DNA of 19,759 nt from an uncultured Bacteroidota bacterium (GTDB lineage Bacteria > Bacteroidota > Bacteroidia > Chitinophagales > Chitinophagaceae): assembly GCA_903906615.1 (NCBI GenBank), contig CAIVKT010000014.1:1-19759 (forward strand), in the 5' to 3' direction. Below, one piece after another: positions 1-5,613 of the stretch. The translations under genes and the position numbers were made by a program. Below the pieces are notes generated by a model. It had not been told where the DNA came from. It made no database searches and worked only from the letters and a program-made list of their open reading frames with translations. Position 1 is the first letter of the stretch. Each line of letters starts with the position of its first letter.

Positions 1-662
1 ACATGGGCGATAAGATCTTAAACAATGCTTTCCAGATGATACCGGAAAGGCTCGTATTAAAACTGTGTGAGGAACATGGTTGGCATCTTATAAATACGAT
101 TGTTTGGGCAAAGTCAAATGCGCTACCGAGAGACAACAAACGTTTGACACCGAGTTATGAAAAGGTCTATCATCTGGTGCTAGATCCTCAAAACTATTAT
201 TTTGAGGAGTACAAAATTTGGGATAAGAATCTGAAACTTAAAGTAGTAAACGCCCCCGGTGGTAGAACTGAAAACGGGAACACACCTAGCAAAAGGGTAA
301 TGCTAACAAAGGGCTACAAGAAGTTTCGTGATTTTTTGGAGGCACAGAAAGTAATGGATGTTATTAAAGGGCCAAATGCATCAACAAGGCAAAAGAGTCT
401 TCAGGGCCTGAAACCCGAAATTGACCATCCGGCACTTATGACAGAGTATTTACCTGTTCTTCCGATTCTTAGTGCATCGAAAGAAGGTGATACTGTTTTA
501 GATCCTTTCTCTGGTTCAGGGACAGTAGGTAAAGTGGCCTTACTTTTCGGCAGAAAGTACATTGGTTATGAGATCAATCCAGAATTTGCTCGTCTGAGCA
601 TTGCTGACTTAAACACAACTCTCCTAGAGATGGATGGAGATGAAATAGCCGAAGCAGCCTAA
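1..662 (+). CDS. Beta-class DNA methyltransferase (N6-adenine or N4-cytosine), C-terminal part
   Basis: The 5' end is cut by the window: the frame is open at base 1, and the ATG at base 3 is probably internal. About 219 residues are visible. Near the C-terminus is the SAM-binding motif DPFSGSGT (residues 167-174 counted from that ATG), followed by FGRKYIGYEI. Upstream lie NTIVWAKSNALPRDNKRLTPS and a HPALMTEYLPVLPI segment. In the beta class the catalytic motif (S/D/N)PPY precedes the target-recognition region and the SAM motif comes last, so the catalytic motif should be just outside the window. The enzyme would transfer a methyl group from SAM to A-N6 or C-N4 at a specific DNA site. No restriction endonuclease is visible downstream, so it may be an orphan methyltransferase carried as cargo on the mobile element, or its partner may lie upstream. 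The class is secure; target base and site are not known. Confidence 0.9.
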   Translation, partial: MGDKILNNAFQMIPERLVLKLCEEHGWHLINTIVWAKSNALPRDNKRLTPSYEKVYHLVLDPQNYYFEEYKIWDKNLKLKVVNAPGGRTENGNTPSKRVMLTKGYKKFRDFLEAQKVMDVIKGPNASTRQKSLQGLKPEIDHPALMTEYLPVLPILSASKEGDTVLDPFSGSGTVGKVALLFGRKYIGYEINPEFARLSIADLNTTLLEMDGDEIAEAA

Positions 663-669
663 TAATATC

Positions 670-742
670 AGCCAGTTCGTTTAAAAAAAGACTACTCCCA
701 CACAGGTAGTAATGCAGGTTTCAGCCCTGCACTGGCTTTTTA
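670..742 (+). terminator. Compound hairpin terminator after the methyltransferase, with tRNA-like geometry
   Basis: AGCCAGT (670-676) pairs with ACTGGCT (731-737), which is followed by TTTTA. Inside are two further hairpins: ACTAC (691-695) with GTAGT (706-710), and GCAGG (714-718) with CCTGC (726-730) around the 7-base loop TTTCAGC. The outer stem plus T-run suits a Rho-independent terminator for the methyltransferase. The 7-bp outer stem directly abutting a 5-bp/7-base hairpin also has the layout of a tRNA acceptor and T arm. There is no recognisable D arm, the middle hairpin closes on an 8- to 10-base loop, and no CCA follows, so it is not called as a tRNA. Confidence 0.6.
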
Positions 743-793
743 TTGACCTTATCTAACATTGAATCTTTTTTAAAACGACTAAACGTAAAAGTT

Positions 794-937
794 ATGACCG
801 CTTACGATCAAGGAGAATTAGCTTTTCTAGAAGGATTAGACATAATAGACAACCCATTCCCTATAGGAACTAGCGAATCCATCGATTGGGATGAAGGGTA
901 TAGTAATGCCTTAGCTACCTCATACGAAATGTGGTAA
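794..937 (+). CDS. Small Rmf/CrpP-like protein
   Basis: A 47-residue acidic protein from the ATG at 794. The frame also allows a TTG start at 743 (64 residues), but that codon sits right against the T-run of the preceding terminator, so the ATG is preferred. The pattern is G-E-L-A-F-L-E-G, then NPFPIGT, then W-x-x-G-Y-x-x-A. This resembles small proteins of the ribosome modulation factor/CrpP type, which share A/G-x-x-G...NPY...W-x-x-G-(W/Y). Family members include a ribosome-dimerising factor, but many copies on phages and mobile elements have no known role. The assignment rests on motif spacing alone. It lies between the methyltransferase and the recombination genes of the element. It could also be an unrelated small element-borne protein. 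Confidence 0.5.
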   Translation: MTAYDQGELAFLEGLDIIDNPFPIGTSESIDWDEGYSNALATSYEMW

Positions 938-943
938 TTCAGA

Positions 944-1081
944 TTGGAATATTTAAACAACAAGCCGGCTCGTTACGAACGACAACTACTGTTGGTAGGA
1001 GCTATTCTAATGATGAAAGGCTGGCAGGAAAGAACAAAGAAGAAGGATGATAATACTGACCCGGAAGAAGTAGCTGCTTAA
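944..1081 (+). pseudogene. Short ORF ending in a copy of an integrase C-terminal tail
   Basis: The reading frame continues after the stop of the preceding small gene, with a possible TTG start at 944, and ends at TAA 1079-1081 (45 residues). From 1001 the translation AILMMKGWQERTKKKD... then ...VAA closely matches the last 27 residues of the integrase downstream (AILMMKSWQERKKKKD... then ...VAA). The DNA is also alike: GCTATT, TGATGATGAAA and GCTGGCA are shared. The first 19 residues (NNKPARYERQLLLVG part) show no match to the integrase. This looks like the 3' stub of a second, related integrase whose body has been lost or replaced. Whether it is translated is unknown. Confidence 0.6.
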
Positions 1082-1092
1082 TGAATGTGACC

Positions 1093-1125
1093 CAATCATT
1101 ATAGTAAGACAATCAATAATGATTG
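1093..1125. repeat. 10-bp inverted repeat with a competing inner palindrome
   Basis: CAATCATTAT (1093-1102) is the exact reverse complement of ATAATGATTG (1116-1125), with a 13-base spacer. A second copy of CAATCA at 1110-1115 can pair with TGATTG at 1120-1125 instead, so two mutually exclusive hairpins are possible. It lies in the non-coding stretch between the integrase-tail relic and the small membrane protein. It has no T-run, so it is more likely an operator or a recombinase/excisionase site than a terminator. Confidence 0.45.
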
Positions 1126-1193
1126 ATAGGAGTGATACTTATACCGGCTTCTCTAAACAAAAACAATTTTAATAAAATCTAAAATCAAATTTT

Positions 1194-1499
1194 ATGAACG
1201 CAGCACTAAAATTAGCTTCTTTCGCAAGCAACCAAAAGTATGTAAAACTAACCCCAGTATTAACTATGGCATTGTTGGAAGCTGGCAACATCTCACATAT
1301 TATTCGTATGTGGGTACAACATTCAACTGAAGGAACATCATTGATCGGTTGGTGTTGTATTAATTTCGCACTTATTCTCTGGTGCAACTTTTACAGGGTT
1401 ATGACACCCAATGAAAAACTAGCGATCTATTCGTCTCTATTCGGTATCACAGTTAATTTCTGTGCAATATTCTCGATCCTCTATATCCGTTATTGGTAA
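1194..1499 (+). CDS. Small three-helix membrane protein, PQ-loop/SemiSWEET-like
   Basis: 101 residues, starting at the only sensible ATG, after a very AT-rich leader. There are three hydrophobic helices, at roughly residues 18-40, 48-66 and 75-98. The end of helix 1 and the following loop, ISHIIRMWVQHSTEGTSLIG, resemble the PQ-loop signature (PQ-x-x-x-x-x-x-x-K/R-S-x-x-G-x-S) of SemiSWEET/MtN3-type half-transporters, with SH in place of PQ. SemiSWEETs are about 85-100 residues, form dimers and move sugars across the membrane. Position and length fit; the imperfect PQ motif leaves room for an unrelated fold. It sits alone between a relic and the excisionase-integrase pair, and a sugar-transport role in the element would be surprising. 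Confidence 0.55.
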   Translation: MNAALKLASFASNQKYVKLTPVLTMALLEAGNISHIIRMWVQHSTEGTSLIGWCCINFALILWCNFYRVMTPNEKLAIYSSLFGITVNFCAIFSILYIRYW

Positions 1500-1503
1500 G
1501 AAT

Positions 1504-1520
1504 ATTGTTGTAATAACAAT
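1504..1520. promoter_or_regulatory. Possible operator upstream of the excisionase-integrase operon
   Basis: ATTGTT (1504-1509) and AACAAT (1515-1520) form an inverted repeat with a 5-base spacer. It lies 5 bases after the stop of the membrane-protein gene and 63 bases before the helix-turn-helix gene. It could be a binding site for that DNA-binding protein, or only a weak hairpin at the end of the upstream transcript. Confidence 0.25.
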
Positions 1521-1583
1521 CAACATATACAAATCAAACGGCCAGTAACATAACTAGTCGAAAAATAGAATTCAATAAGTTTT

Positions 1584-1865
1584 ATGTCACAGATAGTACT
1601 AATCGACACAGATACACTGCGTTTAATGTTAAAAGAGGCCGTAAATGCAGCACTTCAGCAGGCATTTCCTTATCCTAGCCAAACGGTAACTGAGCCGGGT
1701 AAAAAAGTATTCACCCGAAATGAGGTTGCAGAAATTATACAATGCACACCCAACACGGTGACCAAGTTTATCAAACAAGGTAGGCTTGCTGCGAATTGCT
1801 TTAATGGACAGTACCGGATTAACGAAAAAGAACTTAACCGCTTTATAGAAAACAAACAGAGATGA
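1584..1865 (+). CDS. Helix-turn-helix protein, excisionase-like
   Basis: 93 residues. The C-terminal half (about 41-91) is a MerR/excisionase-type helix-turn-helix of the HTH_17 kind: KVFTRNEVAEIIQCTPNTV, then KFIKQGRLAA, a short wing (CFNGQYRIN) and ELNRFIENK. The N-terminal 40 residues look like a short helix followed by a flexible linker, as in many small DNA-binding proteins of Bacteroidota mobile elements. Its stop codon overlaps the integrase start as ATGA (1862-1865), a coupled arrangement typical of xis-int pairs. The likely role is recombination directionality factor and/or repressor of the integrase. A purely regulatory role cannot be excluded. Confidence 0.8.
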   Translation: MSQIVLIDTDTLRLMLKEAVNAALQQAFPYPSQTVTEPGKKVFTRNEVAEIIQCTPNTVTKFIKQGRLAANCFNGQYRINEKELNRFIENKQR

Positions 1866-3184
1866 TACGCATTAATTGGCTTTTACGAAACCCCAAGACG
1901 GAAGGAGTAACCAGCATATACTGCACAGTAAGATGGCGTGGAAATACAGCTATCATTCACCCTAGCGAAAGCATCCATACATCAATGTGGGTCAATAAGA
2001 ATGGCGTTAACAAGCCCAAGTCTGTCGCAGATAATATGCCATTAGTCGGTAGGCTCAACAAGTTTGAAGGCTTGATCCGTGATAGTTATGATGACTTGTT
2101 GAAGTCAGCACAAGGTGCAATAACAGGTGAGGCACTAAAGAAAGCTGTTTATGAAAAAGTGTGGCCCACAGCATTAACCCCTGAAATCAAAGAGACTTAC
2201 ATGCCTGTCCTGATAACAGACTTTTTTCAGACCATGATAGATGATTCCAAGAATAAAAAAAGGCTCGGTCAAGATGGGAAGGTCATAACAAAACCCACCA
2301 TCATTACCTATAATTCTGCCAAGCAACATTTTATCAACTTCCAAAAGAAGCAAAGGAAGCAATACCACCTTAAAGACATCAACCAAAAACTAATAGATAG
2401 TTTTGCTGAATACCTGAGTATAGATCTCAACATGGCCTTCAATGGTAGTGGCAAGTATATGAAGACGTTTAGGACGATGATGAATTATGCCTGCCAAAAG
2501 AAAATATTACCAACGACAATAGCAGCAGATGTAAAGGTAAAGGTGACGAAAGAAACGCCTGATAACATCTACCTGACCGAGAAAGATATTGAAGACCTGA
2601 TGCAGCTTAACAACTTTGACACTCCGCTATATGAGACAGTGCGGGATCTGTTCGTGATTGGTTGCATGACAGGGTTAAGGTTCAGCGACTATTCTAACCT
2701 TACACCTCAAAGGATTAACAATGGATTCATTCAACTGACTCAGCAAAAGACACAGGCAAGAGTAACCATACCCATACACCCGCTAGTTAATGCTATACTG
2801 GAAAAATACCCGGCAGGATTACCCAAATGTCCTCCCAATCAGGTATTCAATAGGTATCTGAAAGATATTGGGAAAATGCTGCCACAGTTAAATGAACCGT
2901 TTGAGAAGGTATTAACAAGAGCAGGAAAGCCTGATATTCAGGTATATCCCAAGTATGAGCTGCTACAATCGCACACAGCTAGGCGTTCATTCTGTACTAA
3001 TGAATATCTAAATGGTACACCCACTATAACCATTATGGCGATATCAGGTCATAAGTCTGAAAAAGCGTTTATGGCTTACATCAAAGCGGACACTTTGCAA
3101 CATGCTATTTTGATGATGAAAAGCTGGCAAGAACGTAAGAAAAAGAAGGATAGTGACTCAGAAGGAGAAGGAGTTGCGGCATAG
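1862..3184 (+). CDS. Tyrosine recombinase (site-specific integrase) of the mobile element
   Basis: 440 residues, full length for Bacteroidota integrases. An arm-binding domain (about 1-100) is followed by a SAM-like core-binding domain (about 115-215) and the catalytic domain (about 235-425). Catalytic residues are all visible: Arg273 in TGLRFSDYSNL, probable Lys296 in QQKTQARVTIPI, His371 and Arg374 in HTARRSF, His397 in SGHKSEKAF and the nucleophile Tyr406 in FMAYIK. The enzyme would cut and rejoin attP and attB through a 3'-phosphotyrosine. Start and coupling to the upstream helix-turn-helix gene are set by the ATGA overlap. The gene lies about 0.4 kb from the 3' end of tRNA-Asp, which is therefore the likely target. 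The last 27 residues are duplicated at 1001-1081. It appears intact and potentially active. Confidence 0.95.
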   Translation: MIRINWLLRNPKTEGVTSIYCTVRWRGNTAIIHPSESIHTSMWVNKNGVNKPKSVADNMPLVGRLNKFEGLIRDSYDDLLKSAQGAITGEALKKAVYEKVWPTALTPEIKETYMPVLITDFFQTMIDDSKNKKRLGQDGKVITKPTIITYNSAKQHFINFQKKQRKQYHLKDINQKLIDSFAEYLSIDLNMAFNGSGKYMKTFRTMMNYACQKKILPTTIAADVKVKVTKETPDNIYLTEKDIEDLMQLNNFDTPLYETVRDLFVIGCMTGLRFSDYSNLTPQRINNGFIQLTQQKTQARVTIPIHPLVNAILEKYPAGLPKCPPNQVFNRYLKDIGKMLPQLNEPFEKVLTRAGKPDIQVYPKYELLQSHTARRSFCTNEYLNGTPTITIMAISGHKSEKAFMAYIKADTLQHAILMMKSWQERKKKKDSDSEGEGVAA

Positions 3185-3229
3185 TACTGAAACCAATGAA
3201 TAAGATTAATAACATAAAAAACAAACACA

Positions 3230-3445
3230 ATGAGTAAAAATGGAAGAATCATCAAACAAATTAGTCCGATTGGCGATACAAGAATGAGTTGTGCAAACTG
3301 CTATTCAATTGCAAAGTGGTCAGGAAAGGTAATTGTTGAATGTTGCCCTATTTGCGGGTCAACAAATCCTGCTTTAACAAGAATGCGTCACTGGGTAAAT
3401 AACAAACCTGATTATTCAGAAAACCTATTAGAAAAGAGAGCTTAA
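3230..3445 (+). CDS. Small zinc-ribbon-like protein of unknown function
   Basis: 71 residues, beginning MSKNGRIIKQISPIGDTRMS. A CANC motif at residues 21-24 and a CCPIC motif at 38-42 give two Cys pairs about 14 residues apart, as in a small zinc ribbon. The protein is basic overall. It starts 45 bases after the integrase stop and is followed by a strong terminator, so it is probably the last gene of the excisionase-integrase transcript. The function is not recognised; nucleic-acid binding is a reasonable guess but only that. Confidence 0.6.
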   Translation: MSKNGRIIKQISPIGDTRMSCANCYSIAKWSGKVIVECCPICGSTNPALTRMRHWVNNKPDYSENLLEKRA

Positions 3446-3453
3446 TGAACCTT

Positions 3454-3486
3454 AAAAGCCAGACGAACTAATGTCTGGCTTTTTTA
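3454..3486 (+). terminator. Rho-independent terminator at the end of the integrase transcript
   Basis: AAAAGCCAGAC (3454-3464) pairs with GTCTGGCTTTT (3473-3483) across an 8-base loop, and the T-run continues to 3485. It ends transcription after the zinc-ribbon gene, before the tRNA and its converging terminator. Confidence 0.9.
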
Positions 3487-3515
3487 TTTATGTAAATAAT
3501 GAAAGAATGAATATG

Positions 3516-3541
3516 AAAACCGCCACAAAAACCGCCACAAA
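3516..3541. repeat. 12-bp tandem direct repeat near the attachment site
   Basis: AAAACCGCCACA occurs at 3516-3527 and again at 3528-3539, followed by two more matching bases (AA). It lies between the terminator of the integrase transcript and the tRNA terminator, about 55 bases from the tRNA 3' end. Arm-type recombinase sites are often short direct repeats next to the core site, so this is a candidate integrase arm site. That role is inference. Confidence 0.6.
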
Positions 3542-3549
3542 TGATATTG

Positions 3550-3581
3550 AAAAAAAAGAAACCCTTACTAGGTAAGGGTTT
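3550..3581 (-). terminator. Rho-independent terminator of tRNA-Asp
   Basis: A perfect 10-bp stem, AAACCCTTAC (3559-3568) with GTAAGGGTTT (3572-3581), has a 3-base loop. Read on the minus strand it is followed by C and then eight T. It lies 14 bases beyond the 3' end of the tRNA and faces the element's converging transcript. Confidence 0.9.
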
Positions 3582-3595
3582 CAAGAGCATTGCTG

Positions 3596-3669
3596 CGGAC
3601 TGGACGGGACTCGAACCCGCGACCTCCGCCGTGACAGGGCGGCATTCTAACCAACTGAACTACCAATCC
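3596..3669 (-). tRNA. tRNA-Asp (anticodon GTC)
   Basis: On the minus strand the gene starts GGATTGG and folds into a full cloverleaf. The acceptor pairs with CCAGTCC (one G-T pair) plus discriminator G. The D arm contains AGTTCAGTTGGTTAGAA, the anticodon arm is GCCGC-CTGTCAC-GGCGG, and the T arm is GCGGG-TTCGAGT-CCCGT. The anticodon GTC reads Asp codons. CCA is not encoded. Its 3' end points at the integrase side, so the gene is the probable attachment site of the element at 1 to about 3.6 kb, which would restore the tRNA 3' end on insertion. The promoter is visible at 3709-3741 and the terminator at 3550-3581. Confidence 0.97.
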
Positions 3670-3708
3670 AAAATCTTAAAGAACTATCTTGTTTCCCCTT
3701 CGGGGCTG

Positions 3709-3741
3709 CAAATATAGTATCTATTTTTTGAAAAGAACAAA
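3709..3741 (-). promoter_or_regulatory. Bacteroidota-type promoter of tRNA-Asp
   Basis: On the minus strand TTTG (3741-3738), a 21-base spacer and TATATTTG (3716-3709) match the Bacteroidota housekeeping promoter (TTTG, 19-21 bases, TAnnTTTG). It ends 39 bases upstream of the tRNA 5' end. A short CCCC-GAA-GGGG hairpin (3695-3705) lies at about the expected transcription start. Confidence 0.8.
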
Positions 3742-3923
3742 TGTTGTTTTTATTATTCGCACATCTTTTTTTTTGCCCTTTATTATGGTGTGACGGGAAG
3801 ATCAGATACGCACCGGATAACATAATGCTGTGTAACTTACTTAAATGACCTTTCCCGAATTTCCAGGTCAAAGGCTTACGGTGCAACTGCTAAAACATTA
3901 ACTTGCTTTATAAACGAAAGCAC

Positions 3924-4520
3924 ATGTCGAATATACAATTGATCATAGAAGAGCGCCCGGCAGATATTGGTAATTTCTTGGTGGGCAGATTGCTCCCATT
4001 CAAAGAGAAGAGAATGGTGGGGCCATTCGCGTTTATTGATCATATGTGGCCCGCATTTATGAACGACCACGAGAACCTGGATGTGCCTCCGCATCCGCAC
4101 ATAGGGCTTTCCACACTTACTTATTTGTTTGAGGGTAGTGTGATGCACAAAGATAGCCTGGGTACAGAAGTGGAAATACATCCAGGGGCTGTAAACTGGA
4201 TGACGGCAGGCAAGGGTATTGTACACTCCGAACGAACTCCGGCCTACCTGCGTACATCAGATAAAGTGCTGCATGGCTTGCAGATATGGGTGGCTTTGCC
4301 CAAAGAGCTGGAGCATATGGAGCCTTCGTTTACGCATGTGGGCGAAGATGAGCTACCTGTATGGCAACATGCCGGCCTTTCGTTTAAGCTGATCGCGGGT
4401 TCTGCATTCGGTAAAGTGTCGCCGGTGCCGGTATATAGCCCGCTGTATTTTATAGAGATCAAAAGTAAAGACGGTGGGGCGGTAGATGTAGGGTCTGAGC
4501 TATTTGAACGAATTCTTTGA
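3924..4520 (+). pseudogene. Pirin family protein, truncated at the C-terminus
   Basis: 198 residues from the ATG at 3924. An upstream in-frame TTG at 3903 is unlikely. The N-terminal cupin domain is intact with the metal ligands His57 and His59 (VPPHPHIG) and His101 and Glu103 (GIVHSERTP), matching the known iron-binding set of pirins. Pirins act as iron-dependent redox or transcription cofactors, and some have quercetinase activity. Family members are usually about 230-300 residues. Here the second cupin domain stops abruptly after the segment DVGSELF, at about 4503. From there the DNA encodes, in another frame, the end of a sensor kinase, and the pirin frame runs only a few more codons (ERIL) to a TGA at 4518-4520. 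The N-terminal two-thirds is secure. Activity without the C-terminal part is doubtful. Confidence 0.85.
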
Positions 4521-5244
4521 TGCAGGCATGGACGACTTTGTGTACAAGCCCTATAATGAGGTGAACCTGGTGAACCCCATAGCGAAGTGGCTGCTGAAAA
4601 ACCCGGACGAAGAGGATGGCACCATTATAGAGCCGGTAGCCAAGTCGGCGCCTGCGATACCCGCAGCAGCGCCGCAACCGGCACCAACAGTAGCCAAGGC
4701 GGCTCCCGCGCCTGCGTCACAAGCGGTGGCCCCGGCTCCCGAGCCTGTATTGAAGGCTGTGCCTGTGGTGCCTCCGCCACCGGTAACGCCACCCCCGGTG
4801 GTACAACCTAAACCGGAACCGGTAAAAGAAATGGCCCCGCAGCCTATAGTACATAAGCCGCAGCCCGTAAAAGAAAAAGAAGCAGCGCCTGTTGCAGAAA
4901 CATACGAAGGCCCGCTCTACGACATCAGCAAGCTGCAAAGCATAGGCAGTGATGATTTTGTGAAGCGTATGCTCAAGCTCTTTGTAGCCGAGGTGCCTTC
5001 CGCAGCCATGAACATTAAGATCGCATACGACTCAACTGATTTCAATACGATCAAATACCTCACGCACCGCATCAGGCCATCTATACAGAACATGGGCATA
5101 ATACATTTGCAGGAGGACATGGTGGTTATCGAACAGCTAGCGGTGAAAGGACAAAAAGACCCCGACCTGAAACGCAGGATAGACAAGATGACCAACATCA
5201 TAGACCAGGTAGGCGAGCAGCTGAGAAAGAAATATAAATTGTGA
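4504..5244 (+). pseudogene. C-terminal remnant of a hybrid sensor kinase: end of receiver domain, Pro/Ala linker, Hpt domain
   Basis: The frame opens at the junction with the pirin gene. The first ATG is at 4528; 4504 is TTG. Residues 1-31 (from 4504) are the last quarter of a receiver domain: FFDAGMDDFVYKPYNEVNL, with the conserved Lys15-Pro16. Residues about 45-125 are a Pro/Ala/Val-rich linker. Residues about 136-246 are an Hpt phosphotransfer domain with the phospho-accepting His188 in LTHRIRPSIQNMGI. In intact Bacteroidota hybrid kinases this order follows a histidine kinase and the receiver Asp, both missing here. The Hpt part could still be made as a separate phosphotransfer module if translated from 4528, but no clear start signal is seen. 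The fusion to the pirin gene is a deletion scar or an assembly error. Confidence 0.85.
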
Positions 5245-5260
5245 TGAGAGGGCAATCAAA

Positions 5261-5482
5261 ATGAGCAAACCCTACAGAAACATACTACTATCTTCGGTCA
5301 TGGTCACGGCGATCTTATTTGCGTACGACTATTCGCACGATCCGGGGCGGAACAGGCTCACGGTTACTCAAAAGGTGCTGGAGGGCGCATTGTATGGCGC
5401 TGTTTATATCCTGCTGATTTTTGGTGTGGCATCACTGCTTTACTTTCTTGCATCCCTTATCAAAAGACGTTTCAATCGATAA
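5261..5482 (+). CDS. Small two-helix inner-membrane protein of unknown function
   Basis: 73 residues with two hydrophobic helices, at about 9-24 and 43-66, separated by a polar segment (YSHDPGRNRLTVTQK) and ending in a basic tail (KRRFNR). It begins 16 bases after the stop of the Hpt remnant on the same strand and was probably its operon partner. No family is recognised. The basic C-terminus suggests that both ends are cytoplasmic. Confidence 0.65.
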   Translation: MSKPYRNILLSSVMVTAILFAYDYSHDPGRNRLTVTQKVLEGALYGAVYILLIFGVASLLYFLASLIKRRFNR

Positions 5483-5535
5483 CGGGCTTTTACCCTGGTT
5501 GATTAAAACGTATAATATAAATACATGTGTTTTCG

Positions 5536-5569
5536 TTTGCTATTTATACGGTTGCCTCGCCTACTTTTG
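5536..5569 (+). promoter_or_regulatory. Bacteroidota-type promoter of the sulfatase-family gene
   Basis: TTTG (5536-5539), a 22-base spacer and TACTTTTG (5562-5569) fit the TTTG...TAnnTTTG pattern. The start codon follows 44 bases later at 5614. This separates the sulfatase gene from the upstream small membrane protein. Confidence 0.65.
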
Positions 5570-5613
5570 TAATGAGGCAGGTATATCAGCATTGAAGCGG
5601 TAAATATTATCTT

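Noticed and set aside
670..737. A functional tRNA gene
   Set aside because: The acceptor- and T-arm-like stems fit, but there is no D arm, the middle hairpin loop is 8-10 bases and no anticodon can be placed.
3513..3575. 20-codon ORF (MKTATKTATN...) over the tandem repeat
   Set aside because: It is too short, made by the 12-bp repeat, and runs into the tRNA terminator; treated as non-coding.
4510..4515. EcoRI site at the pirin/kinase junction as proof of a cloning chimera
   Set aside because: GAATTC also occurs at 1568-1573 and 7914-7919, so one at the junction may be chance. It neither proves nor excludes an artefact.
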